A stretch of DNA of 64,000 bases, taken from the NCBI GenBank assembly GCA_023079485.1, contig CM041084.1, forward strand, positions 17,264,609 to 17,328,608. Reading direction: 5' to 3'. How positions within the stretch are numbered: the first letter of the stretch is position 1; each line of letters starts with the position of its first letter. The position numbers and the translations under genes were made by a program. The stretch is from Archilochus colubris. Lineage: Eukaryota > Chordata > Aves > Apodiformes > Trochilidae. The notes below the pieces were generated by a model. That model saw only the letters and a list, made by a program, of their open reading frames with translations, was not told where the DNA came from and ran no database searches. Positions 50,115-63,489 of this stretch are shown here, piece by piece.

Positions 50115-52648
50115 CCTTTTATTGAGGAAAATTTGTAGAGTCAGCTTGAAGCAATAACTGCAACTTGCTGTTGAAGGTGCTGCTCTTGTAGCAGTTTCCA
50201 AGTGCCTCCTTTTATGTAAGGGACTTCAGTAAAGACTCAAGCTTGCAAAAACTTTGGTCCTCACCTCATTCTATGCCTACTGGAATTTACAGGCAATTTG
50301 ATACTGAATTTTGGTGGCAGCAGTCAAGTCAAAACCAATCGTTTTGGAAATGTTATCCTACTGCTCTGTATTGTTATTAATGCTTTTATCTGCAGTATGT
50401 AGACACTTTAGCGTGAGTTGAAGTGGTACATAAGTACTGGCTAGATAGGAAAAGAATAACATTGTTTATAATCAAAACAGATTTGAAAAATGAGTACTAA
50501 AAAGTAACAGGTTAATAATGCCTGCTGATCTTATTGAAGACTTGCACTCATTTGTTTCTGAGGTTTAACAGACTTACTGTTTTGTTTTATATCATACTGT
50601 GCAGCAGAAGACTAGTTTGAATACTTTATTAGCAGTTTGATTACTTTATAGGAATAAAGCTTGAGTAATACTTTGTGTATCTTAAAGTAGATAATTGGCA
50701 ATGAAACAGATCACTGCAGAATTGTACTAAAAAACTGTTCAAGAAGAGCCTGGTTGATGATAATATTAGTACCAAACAGCATTTTTTTCATTTTCCAGCT
50801 CTTTCCCTCCTTCCCTCTGCATTATTTAGTTGATGATAGCATTTTTCCACAGTGCAGCTCATGTGCAGCAGGCCATTCCTCCAGCTATTTGTAGGTTGCC
50901 CCACACATTCTGCCAGCATCCCTGCTGCCCTGTCCTGCAGGGTGCTGGATTCTTCCTCATTCCAGCATTCCTGTCCTGGAGACTTTGCTGCTTCATTCTA
51001 CTCTAGCAGCTCTGCAGTAACCCCCTGCTCCATAAAACCTTCCCAAACATCCTCTCTTTCCAAGATTTCTCAAGCTTGGGTAGTTACAGTATCTGTTGTG
51101 AGGAAGTGTATCTGTTCCGCCTAGTAATAGTTGCTAAGCAGAACTTTTCTTCTGTCCCCTGTTAGGCTGCTTGTATGAGATTTTGTTTCAATAATTTGAG
51201 ATCTTTAGTCCTCTTTTTAAGTGCTTTTTCTGAGACCTTGTTAATTTTGTGCTCTGCTACACTGATGCTACTGTTCTCCCTGTTTTGAATTAGATGTGTA
51301 AGGATAATAGACAGTTCACCAGAATGGATCTGTTATACCCAACTGTGCCTTGGAAGTTTGCAGTCTCCTATGTTGGTGAGAAGGGAGGAGGCTGCGCTAA
51401 TTCCCAGGGCCCTTGGGATAAGAAAGTAAAGCAAGTTTTTTTTGTTTGGTTTTGCTAAAACAAATGAGGCCTTATTGATATTACTGTTTCAAAGTTAAAA
51501 GCTGCTATTTGGCCACACCATTTATTTGGCCCTCACATACAAGTTTGTTTTATTTCCAGCCCATTTTTTAGCACATATTTGAAGTATTTTTCAGTCATAT
51601 GGCCCTTACTGAACCAAAGAGTGAATGGGCCACCTGTTCCTGTAGCTGTTCCTCCATATTTTCTCAAGATAGAGAAGCCTCATCTCACAGATGCTCTTCT
51701 TTGAGGCAGAGCATAAGTGCTGATGGAAACAGAACACTGACTTTCTCCTCTGTGTTCCTTATCCTTCTCTTTTTGAAGGAGTGGCTGAGCCTGGGAATGG
51801 GGGAACCCCTGAGGTCCCATTTTGTGTGGGACTCTGTTCCTTTCCTTGGCTTCGGGTCCAAATGTATGACTGTCGTCTCGTGTCACTGGAGAGGCGTTCA
51901 GCTCTCTTAACACCTTCAGCAAATTATGCCAGTCTAGTTTTAACTTGAGCTACAGCTGGTAGATAAAACCATTCCTGTCACTTTGAGGTGTTTGTTAGTG
52001 AATTGTGGTATATAAACTTAAGGTTATTGTGACTAGTCTAATAGCTTATTTAATCATCTGATAAAATGTTTCTGTGGAAGCAGATTTCCTGTATCTCTAA
52101 GTAGCACTTATGAAGGAGAAGTGGCAATACAAAGCAGACAGTCAGGACATAGAAGATGAGGTGCATGCTGAAATGGGACAGTTGATCTCGGCTTGCAAAA
52201 AAACAAATACTTAAAGAAACTTTTCCAGTATTTCTGTAGTTTCTCAGGATCCCATTAATCTGTTTCCCTATCAGTAGGGCAGTCATCATCCTTCCTTGCA
52301 AAAGGCAGATAGTATTTCAGAGCAATGTGAATGGTGCTCTTATATGTTTAAGGAGGAATCTGCCTTTTAAGAACCTGAAGTAGAGAAATCTGTATAATTT
52401 TTATGAAAATTGAAGTTCTCCCTACTTTGAATAATTGCTCTTATTGTGTTATGTTTAAAAGAGGAGCCATAAGCTTTCTGACCTTGTAAAAACATAGGAG
52501 CCATCATCACAACTGTGCCTAAGCAAGTTTAAGATTGTATGAATAATCCCACTAAATTAATGATACTCAGTTCATCAGTAGCAGAAATGCAGAAGGGAGG
52601 GGAAAAAAAACCTGCAGCATAGTTTGAAAGTGCCTTTCAGTGCTTGCT

Positions 52649-53010
52649 TTAGTAAGTATTTCTTAGCTTGTTCTTATTTCCCATATTTTTTCCAGGAATG
52701 CATAGTTTGGCAGCGTTGGCAGTATTATTTTGAAGAATGTTATGCAGTTCTGTCAGTTTATCTTCTGGAGTTGACACACGGTTGGGGTGGGAAGGGAGAC
52801 TGAGCAGGAAGGAAGGTCCTTGTTCCTGAATGTCATTACTGCATAGCACTCATATCCTCGAGGATCACCCGGACAAAAGCTGAGTCAGAGCACAGCAGCA
52901 GTTTGTGCTTCAGCAAGACATGGCCCAGTTCAGGATTTTCGACTGCGTGATCAATCACAACTGGAGTTTCATATGTAACCTCTATTGTGCCTGGAGTGGT
53001 CAGGTTTGTT
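52649..53010 (-). pseudogene. Minus-strand coding-like tract with a frame change; family unknown
   Basis: This is the most protein-like sequence outside the CpG island. Reading the minus strand from about 53010, one frame encodes a beta-strand-like pattern including GTIEVTYETPVVIDHAVENP and then LLLCSDSAFVRVILEDM, with a stop at 52836-52838. Codon choice is rich in CTG, GTG, GAG and CTC and includes CpGs, unlike the AT-rich surroundings. From 52849 a second minus-strand frame continues in the same style (for example NRVSTPEDKLTELHNIL) to a stop at 52649. Coding character in two successive overlapping frames suggests a frameshifted retrocopy or decayed exon. Alternatively it could be an intact exon with an acceptor at 'ccactccag' (exon from 52990) and a donor at 'atgca|gtaatg'. 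I do not recognise the protein. Confidence 0.35.
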
Positions 53011-55334
53011 GTTTGCTTATCCTTACATATTGTAATATGAGAACATAGTATAAGGAGGGGATGATAAAAAAAAGGGCTCAGGTTGATCTCCCCACCCCCA
53101 ATCCTACTGAGGATGTAGTACTAGAAAGGTTGCTATTTTTTTAGGTGTTCTCTTGAGTTAAAAAGCATAGAGAGAATGCTTTGAGTATATAATTGTTTTT
53201 TTAACACTTTGAGTAGTTTTTAAGATTGCTCTGATAGAGTCTTGAATTTTGAGGAAATTTTACTTGATGAATTGCACAAAAAGATAAATATCACATACAG
53301 GAAAGAGGAGATATGCCAAGATAAACTGCATTGTTAGTAAATTCAAAGCTGATTTGCTTTCCTGCTTTGAAAGGACTTAAATATCTTGGCTATTTCAAAA
53401 TACTTGATCGTGAGTATGATTTTAAAAAAAAGTGTCATGGGAGGTTGTTACATATTTTTTTAACATACAAGAGAAAATAAATTTCCACAGGATGTTACTG
53501 TTCTTAATATGGACAGATAGAAGTCTAATTCACTGACTTACTGTGGAAGGAAAAAACCAAACAAAGCAGCTGCCTACATTTTGAATGGAAATGGTTTAAA
53601 ATAGAATCCACTCATTAAAGGATTTGAAATAGTACACAGATGTAACATTACTTACCTGTATTTCTTATATAACATTCAGTCACTGAATTAAACTAATTTT
53701 ATTCTTCTATGATGTAAAGAGAAGGTAAGCACTTAAAAAGTTGCAGTTTTATAACTGTAACTAGAGACAAGGGATTAAAAAATATTCCCTCCATACACAG
53801 AAGTCCTTTGAAACAATATACCATTTAAAATATAAGCAATCCCAGTGTGTCATGTCTGTACTGTAACTTCATCAGGAAAATCTATTGCTGCATGTTATTT
53901 TCTGTTTTTCAAATGATGCAGAGCTGATTCACAGTGTCTGGACTTTTTGAGTCATTAACATTGTAGGTTAAAGAAGTTTGTGTTCTAGTTTGCTTACACA
54001 TATATAAGAATTCACATTTATAGGCAGATTTAATATGAAAATTATTTTGCAAACTTAGGAGAAATCAAGAAATAGAATTCTCATATGGGCAGTCCTGTGA
54101 AGTTTTAGAATGGGTTTGATATTACTTGAGGAAAGGGAGATTTTTTTTTTTTTTTTTTTACCAGTTTGAAACGAAAGGTTTAAAAGAAAACTCCCAAATC
54201 CAGCACAAAGGAAAAAAAACAGAAACCCAAAGCAACAAACAAGCAAAAAAGAGCAGGGTTCATAAAACATAAAAACTGTTTATTAGTAGCTGGAAAGAAA
54301 AGCCAAGTGTTGGATTGATGTACTTCAAATTACTTTCATGCTTGAGTCAGAAATGCTGCTGAGCTGTTTGATCTTGCTAGATTTTATTATTCAAGTAAAA
54401 TATGCAATGCTGTGTTTGGGGGTTTCTTTTTTGGTTTGGGTTTGGCTTTTTTTATTGAAGTGCCTGTAAACTGTAACGTTAGTGAGTTGCTGCTGATACT
54501 TCTCTTTGAAATGAAGCTGAAAAGTCTTTTATGGGGTAGTACAGTGCAACTACTCTGTTCTTACTGCACTGAAATGCCATGGCAGAAATGGAAGCTGTAA
54601 GGCCTGGTGAGAGATGCTTGCAGCTTTGCATAGCAGAGTTTCTCTCCACATGCTCTTCCCAGCAGTACCCAAGAAGGCAGCTGGTGAGAAAGCAGATGGG
54701 TGACCTGTGAATTCTGAAGACTTAACAGCTCTTTCTCAAGTGTAACCTTGAACTAGCAGAAGTTATGCAGCTTTTTTGGCAATTTCTGTCCATCCTGATC
54801 CCAGTAAAATGTCACATAAAGAATTACTGCTTGTGATATGAGAGTTGAGGTGAAGGCTAGGTGAAAAGTTTTCTTCTAAATAGTCATCAGAAATATATAT
54901 TTAGTAAAAAAATGGAAGGCTGTTTAATTGTCCCTATTGTTTACTAGTAATTTCTCAAATCAGGAAAAATAGTATTTTTATCTTAATGCTGCATCCTAAC
55001 CTCTAAAGTAACAATAATGTTCTTTCAGCTAAGTACTTAAGTTTTGAGTTGTTAAGCCAGAGAGAGGTATTTATTTTGCAAAGTTGTGTAAACTTAGAGT
55101 TCGTCAAATTCCATTGCACATTGAAGTTGTTGGGCTTGAAGGAACCTCTTCTCATTGAAGACTCTGTACATCAAAGTATGTTAGGATGTTGTGACATTAC
55201 AGAAGCCAAGATCTCTTAATTTGGTGGGTTTGTTTTTTGTTTTTTTAACTTGAGCTCATTATTGCTGGCAACATTTTCTGTGAGGCAGTAAGTGAGAATG
55301 AGATGTTGCAGTGCAAGCCCAGCTCTCAGGTTAC

Positions 55335-55443
55335 CTTCAAGCCTCAGAACGCAGCAGTGCTGCAGCAGTTGCTGCACTGCAGCTATTTCCCTTCCTTCAG
55401 AGAATCTCCCAATAACATTAAAAAGCTTTTCAGCCTTCCACAT
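55335..55443 (-). other. Possible minus-strand exon encoding a helical segment
   Basis: From ATG 55443 the minus strand encodes KLFNVIGRFSEGREIAAVQQ and then more helix-like sequence. It reaches a good donor, 'ttgaag|gtaacc', with the exon edge at 55335. An acceptor-like 'tttgttatttcatcttctaag' lies just upstream, but a stop is in frame right after it, so the ATG would have to be the start. No family is recognised. It lies between the minus-strand tracts at 52.7 and 57.4 kb. Confidence 0.18.
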
Positions 55444-55805
55444 GTGTCACTTAGAAGATGAAATAACAAAGGTAACTGCAATCCTCCTCAGGTATTTGCA
55501 GCTGGTAACAGTTTTGGAATGTGCTATTTTTGTTATCTTACTGTGCTCTTATTTTTGTTTATCTGCTGCCTTGATGGAAAAAATAAGATAAAAATCTTGT
55601 CTCATAGCAGTGCAGGGTGTGAAGGTGTCAGTTTCATTGAGTAAAAGGTGTAAAATCATTGCAGGGAGGTAGTTGCCCACGTTACTCATTGTGGGAATTC
55701 ACACTGCTGGAGAAACATTTTGTTATGACCAGAAGTACAGGGAAGTAATTCAGCAACAGTGAGCAATTCAAGCCATAGTAATAGGCATGCAAAACAGTAG
55801 TTCTT

Positions 55806-56050
55806 AAATCATAGAATGGTTTGGGTTGAAGAGACCTTAAAGACCGTCTAGTTCCAATGCCTCTGCATGGGCAGGGGTGCTTCCCACTGGACCAAGTTGC
55901 TCAAAGCTCCATCCAGCCTGGTTTTGTACATTTCCAGGGAGGAGGCATCCACAGCATCCCTGTGCAGCCTGTTCCAGTGTTTCACCACCCTCACAGTAAA
56001 GAATTTCTTCCTAATATCTAATCTGAATCTATCCTCTTCCAGTTTAAAGT
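55806..56050 (-). mobile_element. CR1 3'-end fragment (minus orientation)
   Basis: A clear reverse-complement CR1 terminus: 'aatcatagaatggtttgggt' at the left edge, 'agagaccttaaagaccgtct', 'gtgcagcctgttccagtgtt', 'caccaccctcacagtaaaga' and 'atttcttcctaatatctaat'. It is less decayed than the other copies here. The 63-codon plus frame at 55867-56058 is its antisense shadow. Confidence 0.95.
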
Positions 56051-57376
56051 CATCGTAAGCAAATAGATTTGTATAAGAATAGATTTCTCCTCCCTTACAA
56101 ACTCCAGACAGAGATGCAAATGTGGATTGTAATCTGTGTCAGCCATTCTTACTGATGTATTCAATGCAAACTGTGAGGAAATACACAGGTCATGTATTAT
56201 CATATCATAAGTCAGTGTTCAAAAGCTTCTGGATTTGCAGCTAAACTGAAAATCCCATGGACAGCTCTTTCTTTTCTATCATCTTAGTGATATTTCATCT
56301 CTGGGCATAAAGAGTTAAGTTGGTTTGTTTTTTTTTCAAGTTAATGACTTCTTTTTTAAAGTATCATCTTGTCCATTATATATCTTTGTAAATTCAGTTG
56401 TTCACTGAAAAAGCTGCTTTTCTTCCTCTGTTGTATATGCACAGTAGAGTTCAAATGGAGGGCCTTGAAATAATTTAACTCAAGTCAGGTTATATGGCTT
56501 TGTATGCTTAGTTGTATGCTATTTTTTTTTTTTTGGTACAAATTCCAAACCTTTTCACTCTGAATTTAAGGCTTTTAAAACTTACAGTGCATTGATCTGC
56601 ACATTATATGATTATATAGTAAGCTCAAATTAGATACCTTGAAACATGAGATGAGGACTGTATTTAAGTAGTGAGTTTGTCTGCAGGGGATTATTAATAG
56701 TCTTTTTATTAGAAAGCTGTAAGACTGAGTAGCTCAAGCTGTATAGTTAGAGGTTATTTTTGAGGAGGGAAGCTGTGTGGGTGGACATGTAAAGAATTTT
56801 GACCCATTTGTCTTAACGTTCTGTGGTTTTTTGAGCCATGTTCTCTGTGTTAAACTTTCTAAGATGTTTAGGCTTGATACAAATAGTTCTTTTCTCAGGT
56901 AACAAGCTCCTAAAACTCTGCATTTGTCTAGATAAATCTTGTGCAAACAGTGTCAGACTCTGGTATAACAACTCACTTGCAATTACTTTTTTTTGAGGAT
57001 GGCAGTTTGGATTTTGACATTGAGGGTCGGTTCCCTGATCTTCCAAAGACTTCCTTCTGGTTTTAGGCAGGTCAGAGACATTTCTGTTGTACATGAAATA
57101 AAATCTTAAGTAGAGTTGCTGTATTGCAAGCTTGAATTATCTTCACAGCTTGAATGATCAACAGGTTTGATGATATATTTATGCAGATGAAGTGGTGTGT
57201 CTAGTCTCTAAATTATTTTATTTTCTTGTTTTTGGAAAAGGAATGAAAATATTCTGTTGAAGTTGAAAAATTCAGTAGCTTCAGTAAGAGAAGATCAGCC
57301 TCAGACTCACTAGAGAGCAGGTGTAAGGTGTATTTCTCTCCCTCTGTTAAGCCCACAATGTAAAACCCTTGCTCAC

Positions 57377-57473
57377 CATTGTAGCTGCAGCTTGGAGTAG
57401 CCTCGTCCCAAGCACAGAGGTTTGCCGTAGGTACAGAGGGTGAAAAAGTAGGTGTTCTGGGTGGTTTTACCAA
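57377..57473 (-). other. Possible minus-strand exon ending at a strong donor
   Basis: The minus strand is open from 57473 through protein-like sequence including NLCAWDEATPSCSYN to a strong donor, 'caatg|gtgagc', with the exon edge at 57377. The same frame continues past the donor to 57213 with further protein-like residues. No good acceptor could be fixed and no family is recognised. Confidence 0.15.
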
Positions 57474-60400
57474 CTTAAACTGGCCTGAGTTGATAATTTT
57501 TGAACCAAGACTTAGCCTCTGGCTATGGTGAAGATAAATAGTGTAAACTTAAGGAAATGTGTAAGTAGTTTCAGAGCTGATGATTTAAAGTGCTGGTGCA
57601 CCTGGTTATTGAAATGGGGTTTGTGCAGGTCAGGTTTTACACTGTGTGGTGATTTTGTTTTTCTTAATGGCTTCTGCAAAACTATTTCACCTATGCAAAT
57701 ATATGCTAAAGCAGTCTGGTGAATGTGTACTGGAAATTATCTGGTGTGTTTGTTCTTGAGGAAGTCCATGTTATTCTAGAGAGCAATTACAAACTTCATT
57801 GAAAGTCACTCTTATTTTTGCAGTAGTGTACTTAGCTGAGGAGATTGGCAGTTTATTATTCTCTCCTCATTTGTAGGAACCAGTATGGGTCATGAGGTGG
57901 CTTATATTCTTCAGTCCAACATGAAGTTCCCATAGGCTCAAAGAAGGGATGCAGGATGGCCCTTGACAGGCAGTGACTCCGTGCAAACCACTCTTATGAT
58001 TTCTGCCAGGTTGCTGTGAAGGTTCTTTTATAATGCTTGGAGTAACTCAAGCATTGCTGCAGTGCTGAGGGGTAGATGCATGCATTCTGCATCTCCTGTC
58101 TGGTATTCCAGATCAGACTATAAGGTGAGGACAAAGTATTTCCGATTCTTAACAAGCAACAACAGAACAAGCAGAGAAGGAAAAGCTTTAGTTTAGCTAA
58201 GTTAAGATCACATGATATTTTGCTGTTATGCTGCCACCCCTGCAGATGTTTCCTTTCTTTCCAGTTTAAGGATGTAGCTGTTAAGAGGGGAGGCTTTTGC
58301 TAATGAGCCTATAAGAAAACAAGGAAGCTCTCAATTTGTTAGTTTTTAATATTTTTCTGACTATCTTTAATACTGTGGGTGAATTTAAAACTGTGTGGGG
58401 TTTGTTGTAAATACTAAATGCAAGATGAAAAAAAAAATTCATGGTGAAAATAGTTTGCATCTCTTTCCTATGAAGTCCCTGTACATTTTACTCTGTTTCA
58501 TGGTGCTGTTGCTTGAAATCAACTGTTACTATGTGTAAGTGTAAGGCGTGATCTAAATAGAAGTGAACTTAATTAGGTTTGTAAAGAATCTTAGTAAAGT
58601 AGTACAGGTTTTGGCTGTGGACAAGGTACTGCATATATTATGGTATGTATACAGAATACATAAAGTATACATAATACATAAAGCTCATGCACAAAGTGTA
58701 GTATACTTTGTAAAAATGTATTAGACATTTATATGTTAGATTCAGATAATTTTAATGAGTCAAAATATTCTAAACCTGATAGTAGCTGGTGTTTGAATTT
58801 ATATGTGAGTTTATATTGAAGTGAGTATATATTTCCATCTGGGTAGTTCAGGGATTATGTGCTGACTATGGGTGAGTTCTGTTTCAGCTGTATTACAGAC
58901 ATGATCATGCTAGACTTGATTTTGGTGAACTTAAGAGCATAGTGAAAAAAGTTCAGGTATCAGACCTACAGTATAAAAAATCAGAGTAAAAAGCTATTTC
59001 AAGTGTAGCCCAACGTAACAGGTTGAGGTTCTTCCTGCTTCGAAGTAGAAGAACTCTTTCTGATCTCCCCTGGCCTGAGAAGCTGCACACTCCTTTATTC
59101 AAGCAAGTATGTCCAGCTAGGCTCAGTTTATAGACCAAATTGAAGCAATTACACAGTGCTCAATCCAGAGCCAGGTAATCTGAACAATTTTCAGTTGAAC
59201 AGACACGTGGAATCAACGCTATTGAGATAATCCTTTTTCAGACTGTCATGTCACTAAATCTTGAAGTGGCTTGTTACTGTAAAGCTAGGTATCTGTGTGT
59301 GATGGAGGAACTTGATTCCAAATGAAAAAGATTGTAAGAATCAAGATTTTTTTTTTTCCAGGTTTTGGCTTCTTCTCACCCTTCTTGCTTTTCTGTATTT
59401 GAGTATGTGTAGGAAAATTAATATAAATGTGGAGGTGGCATTTTAAGGTGAAGTGGGAAAGTAAGGTTCCTGTACATCAGATTTGTTTTTTGGGTCTTGG
59501 AGTAATGATGAGACTGACAAGAGCACCAGCTGCTGTGCTTTACAGAGCTTTTACCATGAACAGGAGAGTTCAGTAAGGAAAGTTTTAAGGTGTGTAATTA
59601 GTTGTGTGTGTGGAGGTTTCTACTGTACATTTTCTATATGCACCTTGACCTTTTTGCCAAGTGAAATCCTCTGTCTTGGAAATACTGTTACTCTTTTTTG
59701 AGTGTGTTTGCTACAATACTAGTTACAAAAGTACACAGCAACACCGGTCCCTGTGTCCTTCTCCTTCATTCCTAAAGCAGCTCAGTACCCTGCACGGGTG
59801 CATGGCAGCAGTCGTGTCTCCTCGGTGTGCCTCACAGCCATCTGCTCTGCTGGCACAGATACTTCGGTTTTGAAAAGCTGCAGATTTCCCACTTACTTCA
59901 TACATTTGGATTAGTCCTGTATCACTTTGTTAAACCTTTCCCTTTCCTGAGCTAGGTTTGAGGACATCATCTATATGTGGGTGGGTTGTTTTGTTTGTTT
60001 TTGTTTGTTGTTGCTTTTTAAATTGGGTTATTCAGTTCTAAGCTGCATTTCAAAATCTGAATTGGTGTCCTCACTGATCTCTGATGCAGGGAGGCTGCCA
60101 CTGCCTTCAGTATTGAGTTGAAAGAATATTCCAGGCTTGTGTTCCATCTTGGTGGGATCCACACTTTTAAAAGAGGCAGGTTTGCTACCAGGGCCGCCTC
60201 CTCAGAAATACCTGGATTAACTCTGGTCCCTTAAAAAGGACCTATTGCTGTGGCCACCTGGTCTTAGTGCCATAACAGTAAATTAAAATGATAAAAAGTG
60301 GGTTCCTGTGAGGGAGACACCTAAACTTATGATCAGTACATAAGTGATGTTCATGTCTTTATTGCCTTAACCTTGCTCTGAAATGTCTCTGCTTGTTATG

Positions 60401-63011
60401 GCTATGAGCAAGACCTATTAGAGGGCTGGGTGAGGGAGCAGTGCTTGCAGTGACCCACCTGCACAACCAAGGTGATAAATGCCATTGCTCATCCTTCTCC
60501 TTCCTGTTTTCCTGTTGTTTGGTATTAAAAACATTCATTGTAGTAACTGTCTCTCCATCTGGAGTCAAAAGGTTTTGAATCTTGCTCTGGAGAGCAAGTC
60601 CAGAACTTCAGTTTGTTTGCCTTTATGATCCTTTCCAGCTACTGCATCACCCTCAGAGAGAAATGTTAGTGCTCGGGAGTCTCAGCAGATATCCTGCACT
60701 TGTCATGTACATACCACCCATCCCCTAAGAGATGAATGGGACTCCCTGGTGACTCTGAGAACTGGCACTTTCACTGAACTGGAGAGTTGGGGAAGTCTTC
60801 CACTGAAGATTGAGATGTTTAGGGTTTGTTGCTGTTGTTTGGTTTAGGTTTCTTTTGTTGCTGCCCTTTCCCCCTGCCTTCCTGAAAAGCTGCTGCGTAG
60901 AAGAGCTGTGCCTCCCAATTCCAAAAGTAGAGTGTCTTCTGCTGTCAGTAGTGGCCTCAGAGAGATGGCCCTGCCTGTGCAGTTTGATCTCCCTGACTGC
61001 CATCTACTGATTGTTGTATGTGTGAGGACTCAGCTGCATTTATCTCCACATCTTGGCTTTTTTTCTGTGGTGAGAGCAGGTATGCAGCTGTTTGATCTTT
61101 TGGGTTTTGAGAGCTTGTTTACATCTTTGTTTCCAGTTTCAGGTTCTTTGTGGCAAGGCACCCTCCTCTTGAAACCAGCTGAAAACAGGCTCAGCAGTTA
61201 CTAGCGTTGGGCAGCCAACTCCTTCATGTGTATTTCTTAAATATATACCACAGAAGTAGGCAGGATGGAGACTCACCTTTTGTCTCAGGATCTGAGGGTC
61301 TTGTCACCAGATCCAGCATGGTCTGTTGGGTTCAATTCGTTTCCCTGTCACCCATTCTACAACAAATTGGAGGAATATTTAGGAATGTTCTGGGCTGGAA
61401 GACACTTTCCACTGTTGTGCTTCAGTACCACTCCATGTCTGAAAATGACTGATTTTTAGAGTGTTAGCCTTTAGGTAAAGGCTTATTTATCCTGAACTAT
61501 GTTCACTCTAGTCTGCTACGTTGTGGTCATGTCTAGTTTTATTGAAATGCTGTTAATAAAAAGTATATGTCAGTACATAGTAAAAATTGGCAATCATATT
61601 AATATATTCTATATATTGTGTTGTATATATTGCACTGTGAGTTTGAATCACTTCTAAATTGTATTGAACTCATTATTGTCTAGAAAGAAGCTTTTAAAAA
61701 CACATTTAGCAAAGTTCAGTTTGACATACAGACAAAGATATTACGCTTCACTATACCCAAATAATATTTGCATTTCTAAAAGGTAGACAAGAAATGTACT
61801 TTTTGATGAAATTAGAAATCACAAGAATGCTTAATGGCAGGGTTTGAACATGATGTGAATTTAGAGAAGAAAATGTATCCCAGAGAGTCAGAGATTGCAT
61901 AGGCAGACTCTCAAAGTGGTATTTAAGGCAGATTCTCTGAATGCAGATGTCTTTACAGCCTTAATGATGTATAATGCCTTGGTATGAAGAGAAGGCCTGT
62001 GGAGCTACCAAACTATGCAGGTGGATGAAACTAATGCACATTTATTATGTATAAATTAAACAGCAATTAGTAATTATTTAATTTTTTAACCTTGTTGCTT
62101 GTTTAGTATGAAGGGTGACTTTGGGGTAGCATGGAAAAACAAATGCACCAGTTTAACCCTTGAAATACTGAAATGGTTGGGATGGTTTGTTAGTAAACTT
62201 TACAGGCTAACTTTGGTCTCAGTAAAGAAGGGGCAGATTCAGATCACTGGTACTGTACATGCACTGCTGCAGAAACTTAAGCTAAATTCCAAAGGTGCCT
62301 TAACAAGTCTAGTAGTACAGCTCTTAAATATTTAATTGGTGCTTTTCTTGGTTATTTTGTCTCTCTTCCTGTCTGCAAATTCTAGATGCCTTTTTTAAAT
62401 TGTGTTAGCTAGCATCCAAGGTTCATACATCCGTGTTGTTCATGTTCCCTTTTATCCTAAAAACTTGTCAGGGTGCTTTCTGATGATCAGGTTGAATTTT
62501 GTGATACTGATGATTACACCTTCTAGCTACCTTGTGACAACAGAAAGCATCAGAAGACTCCTTTGAGGAAAGAACATTGTCAGTTAATGTGTCCTCCCCT
62601 TTCAGGGAAATCTACAGGATTTTGTCAACCATAAATGTCAGTTACAAGTTCGAACCAGTGGACATTTGATGTGGAGGTCTATAATTGTGTAGGTTTCAGG
62701 TTTTCTGCATTCCAGTTTTCCTGCATGTTTCTTTGCAGGATTTTTTGTATTGGTGGGAGGTGTAATATGTTGCTTAGGTTGGAAGTCATGGAACTAATTT
62801 TTTTTCTAAGACAAAACTGTGTCCTGGTTACCTGTAGGGTGGATTTGCTTAAGATGTCATCTTTGTGTCAGTGATTATTTTTTGTCAACTGGGAATTCTT
62901 TCCCTCTGTGCAAGATATTTCTACATTCCAGTCTGATTTAAAGATGTTAGAAATTTCTTTTCTAATCATGGCTTGAGACCATTTCAGTATGTGATCAGTT
63001 TCTCTTTTCAG

Positions 63012-63112
63012 AAATGTGGCCTATCTCATTGCAATCTTTGATTTATGAGCTTGAGAAGAAACAAAAGGAAAGGCCTAATTCTGCACCTTGTGATAATGAT
63101 GCTGCTTTTGAG
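63012..63112 (+). other. Possible 101-base exon with good acceptor
   Basis: 'gatcagtttctcttttcag' ends at 63011. After two bases the frame reads MWPISLQSLIYELEKKQKER and continues through NSAPCDNDAAFE, staying open to a TAA at 63125-63127. The Lys/Glu helix followed by an acidic stretch is protein-like. The only GT available, 'tttgag|gtgctg', is a poor donor; otherwise the frame would end a transcript. It begins two bases into a codon and so does not fit the phase of the first coding exon directly. Confidence 0.2.
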
Positions 63113-63489
63113 GTGCTGCTGAGATAAAACATTAGCTAGCTTTCTCTGGGTGTTGGGTAAGCCTCACTATACTGCAAATGATGATGGAGATAATGCATCT
63201 CAATGAAAAGTTGAATAACCTTTTCTTTGGCTGTCTTAAATGTCTGTCTTTCTCAGATCTTTCTTAGAGGAAGTGTTACATGTTATCAGAACACAGAGGG
63301 GCTGTGTGTTTTGGAAGGTTCTGGTTGCTTTTTATTGTAGTAGAAGACCAGGGAATCATGAATTGAACTTTTACTCTTGAGTTCACCTATGTGCAGGAGT
63401 CTAAGTCTGAGCCCCCAGGTCAAGGGTAGATAGTGTCCTCTAAGCATGGTACCTTTCTTTGCTTTGTCATTTCTGATCAGATAGGTATT

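Larger units (their letters stand above)
42076..55805 (+). other. Presumed intronic DNA with uncertain exon-like segments
   Basis: No exon is established on the plus strand. The stretch carries the G/T-only tract at 43502-43760, T-rich runs near 46269 and 54141, a 19-base tandem duplication at 50077, and several segments with splice-like edges that are listed separately at low confidence. No CR1 copy, RNA gene or long coding frame was recognised in the remainder. Confidence 0.5.
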
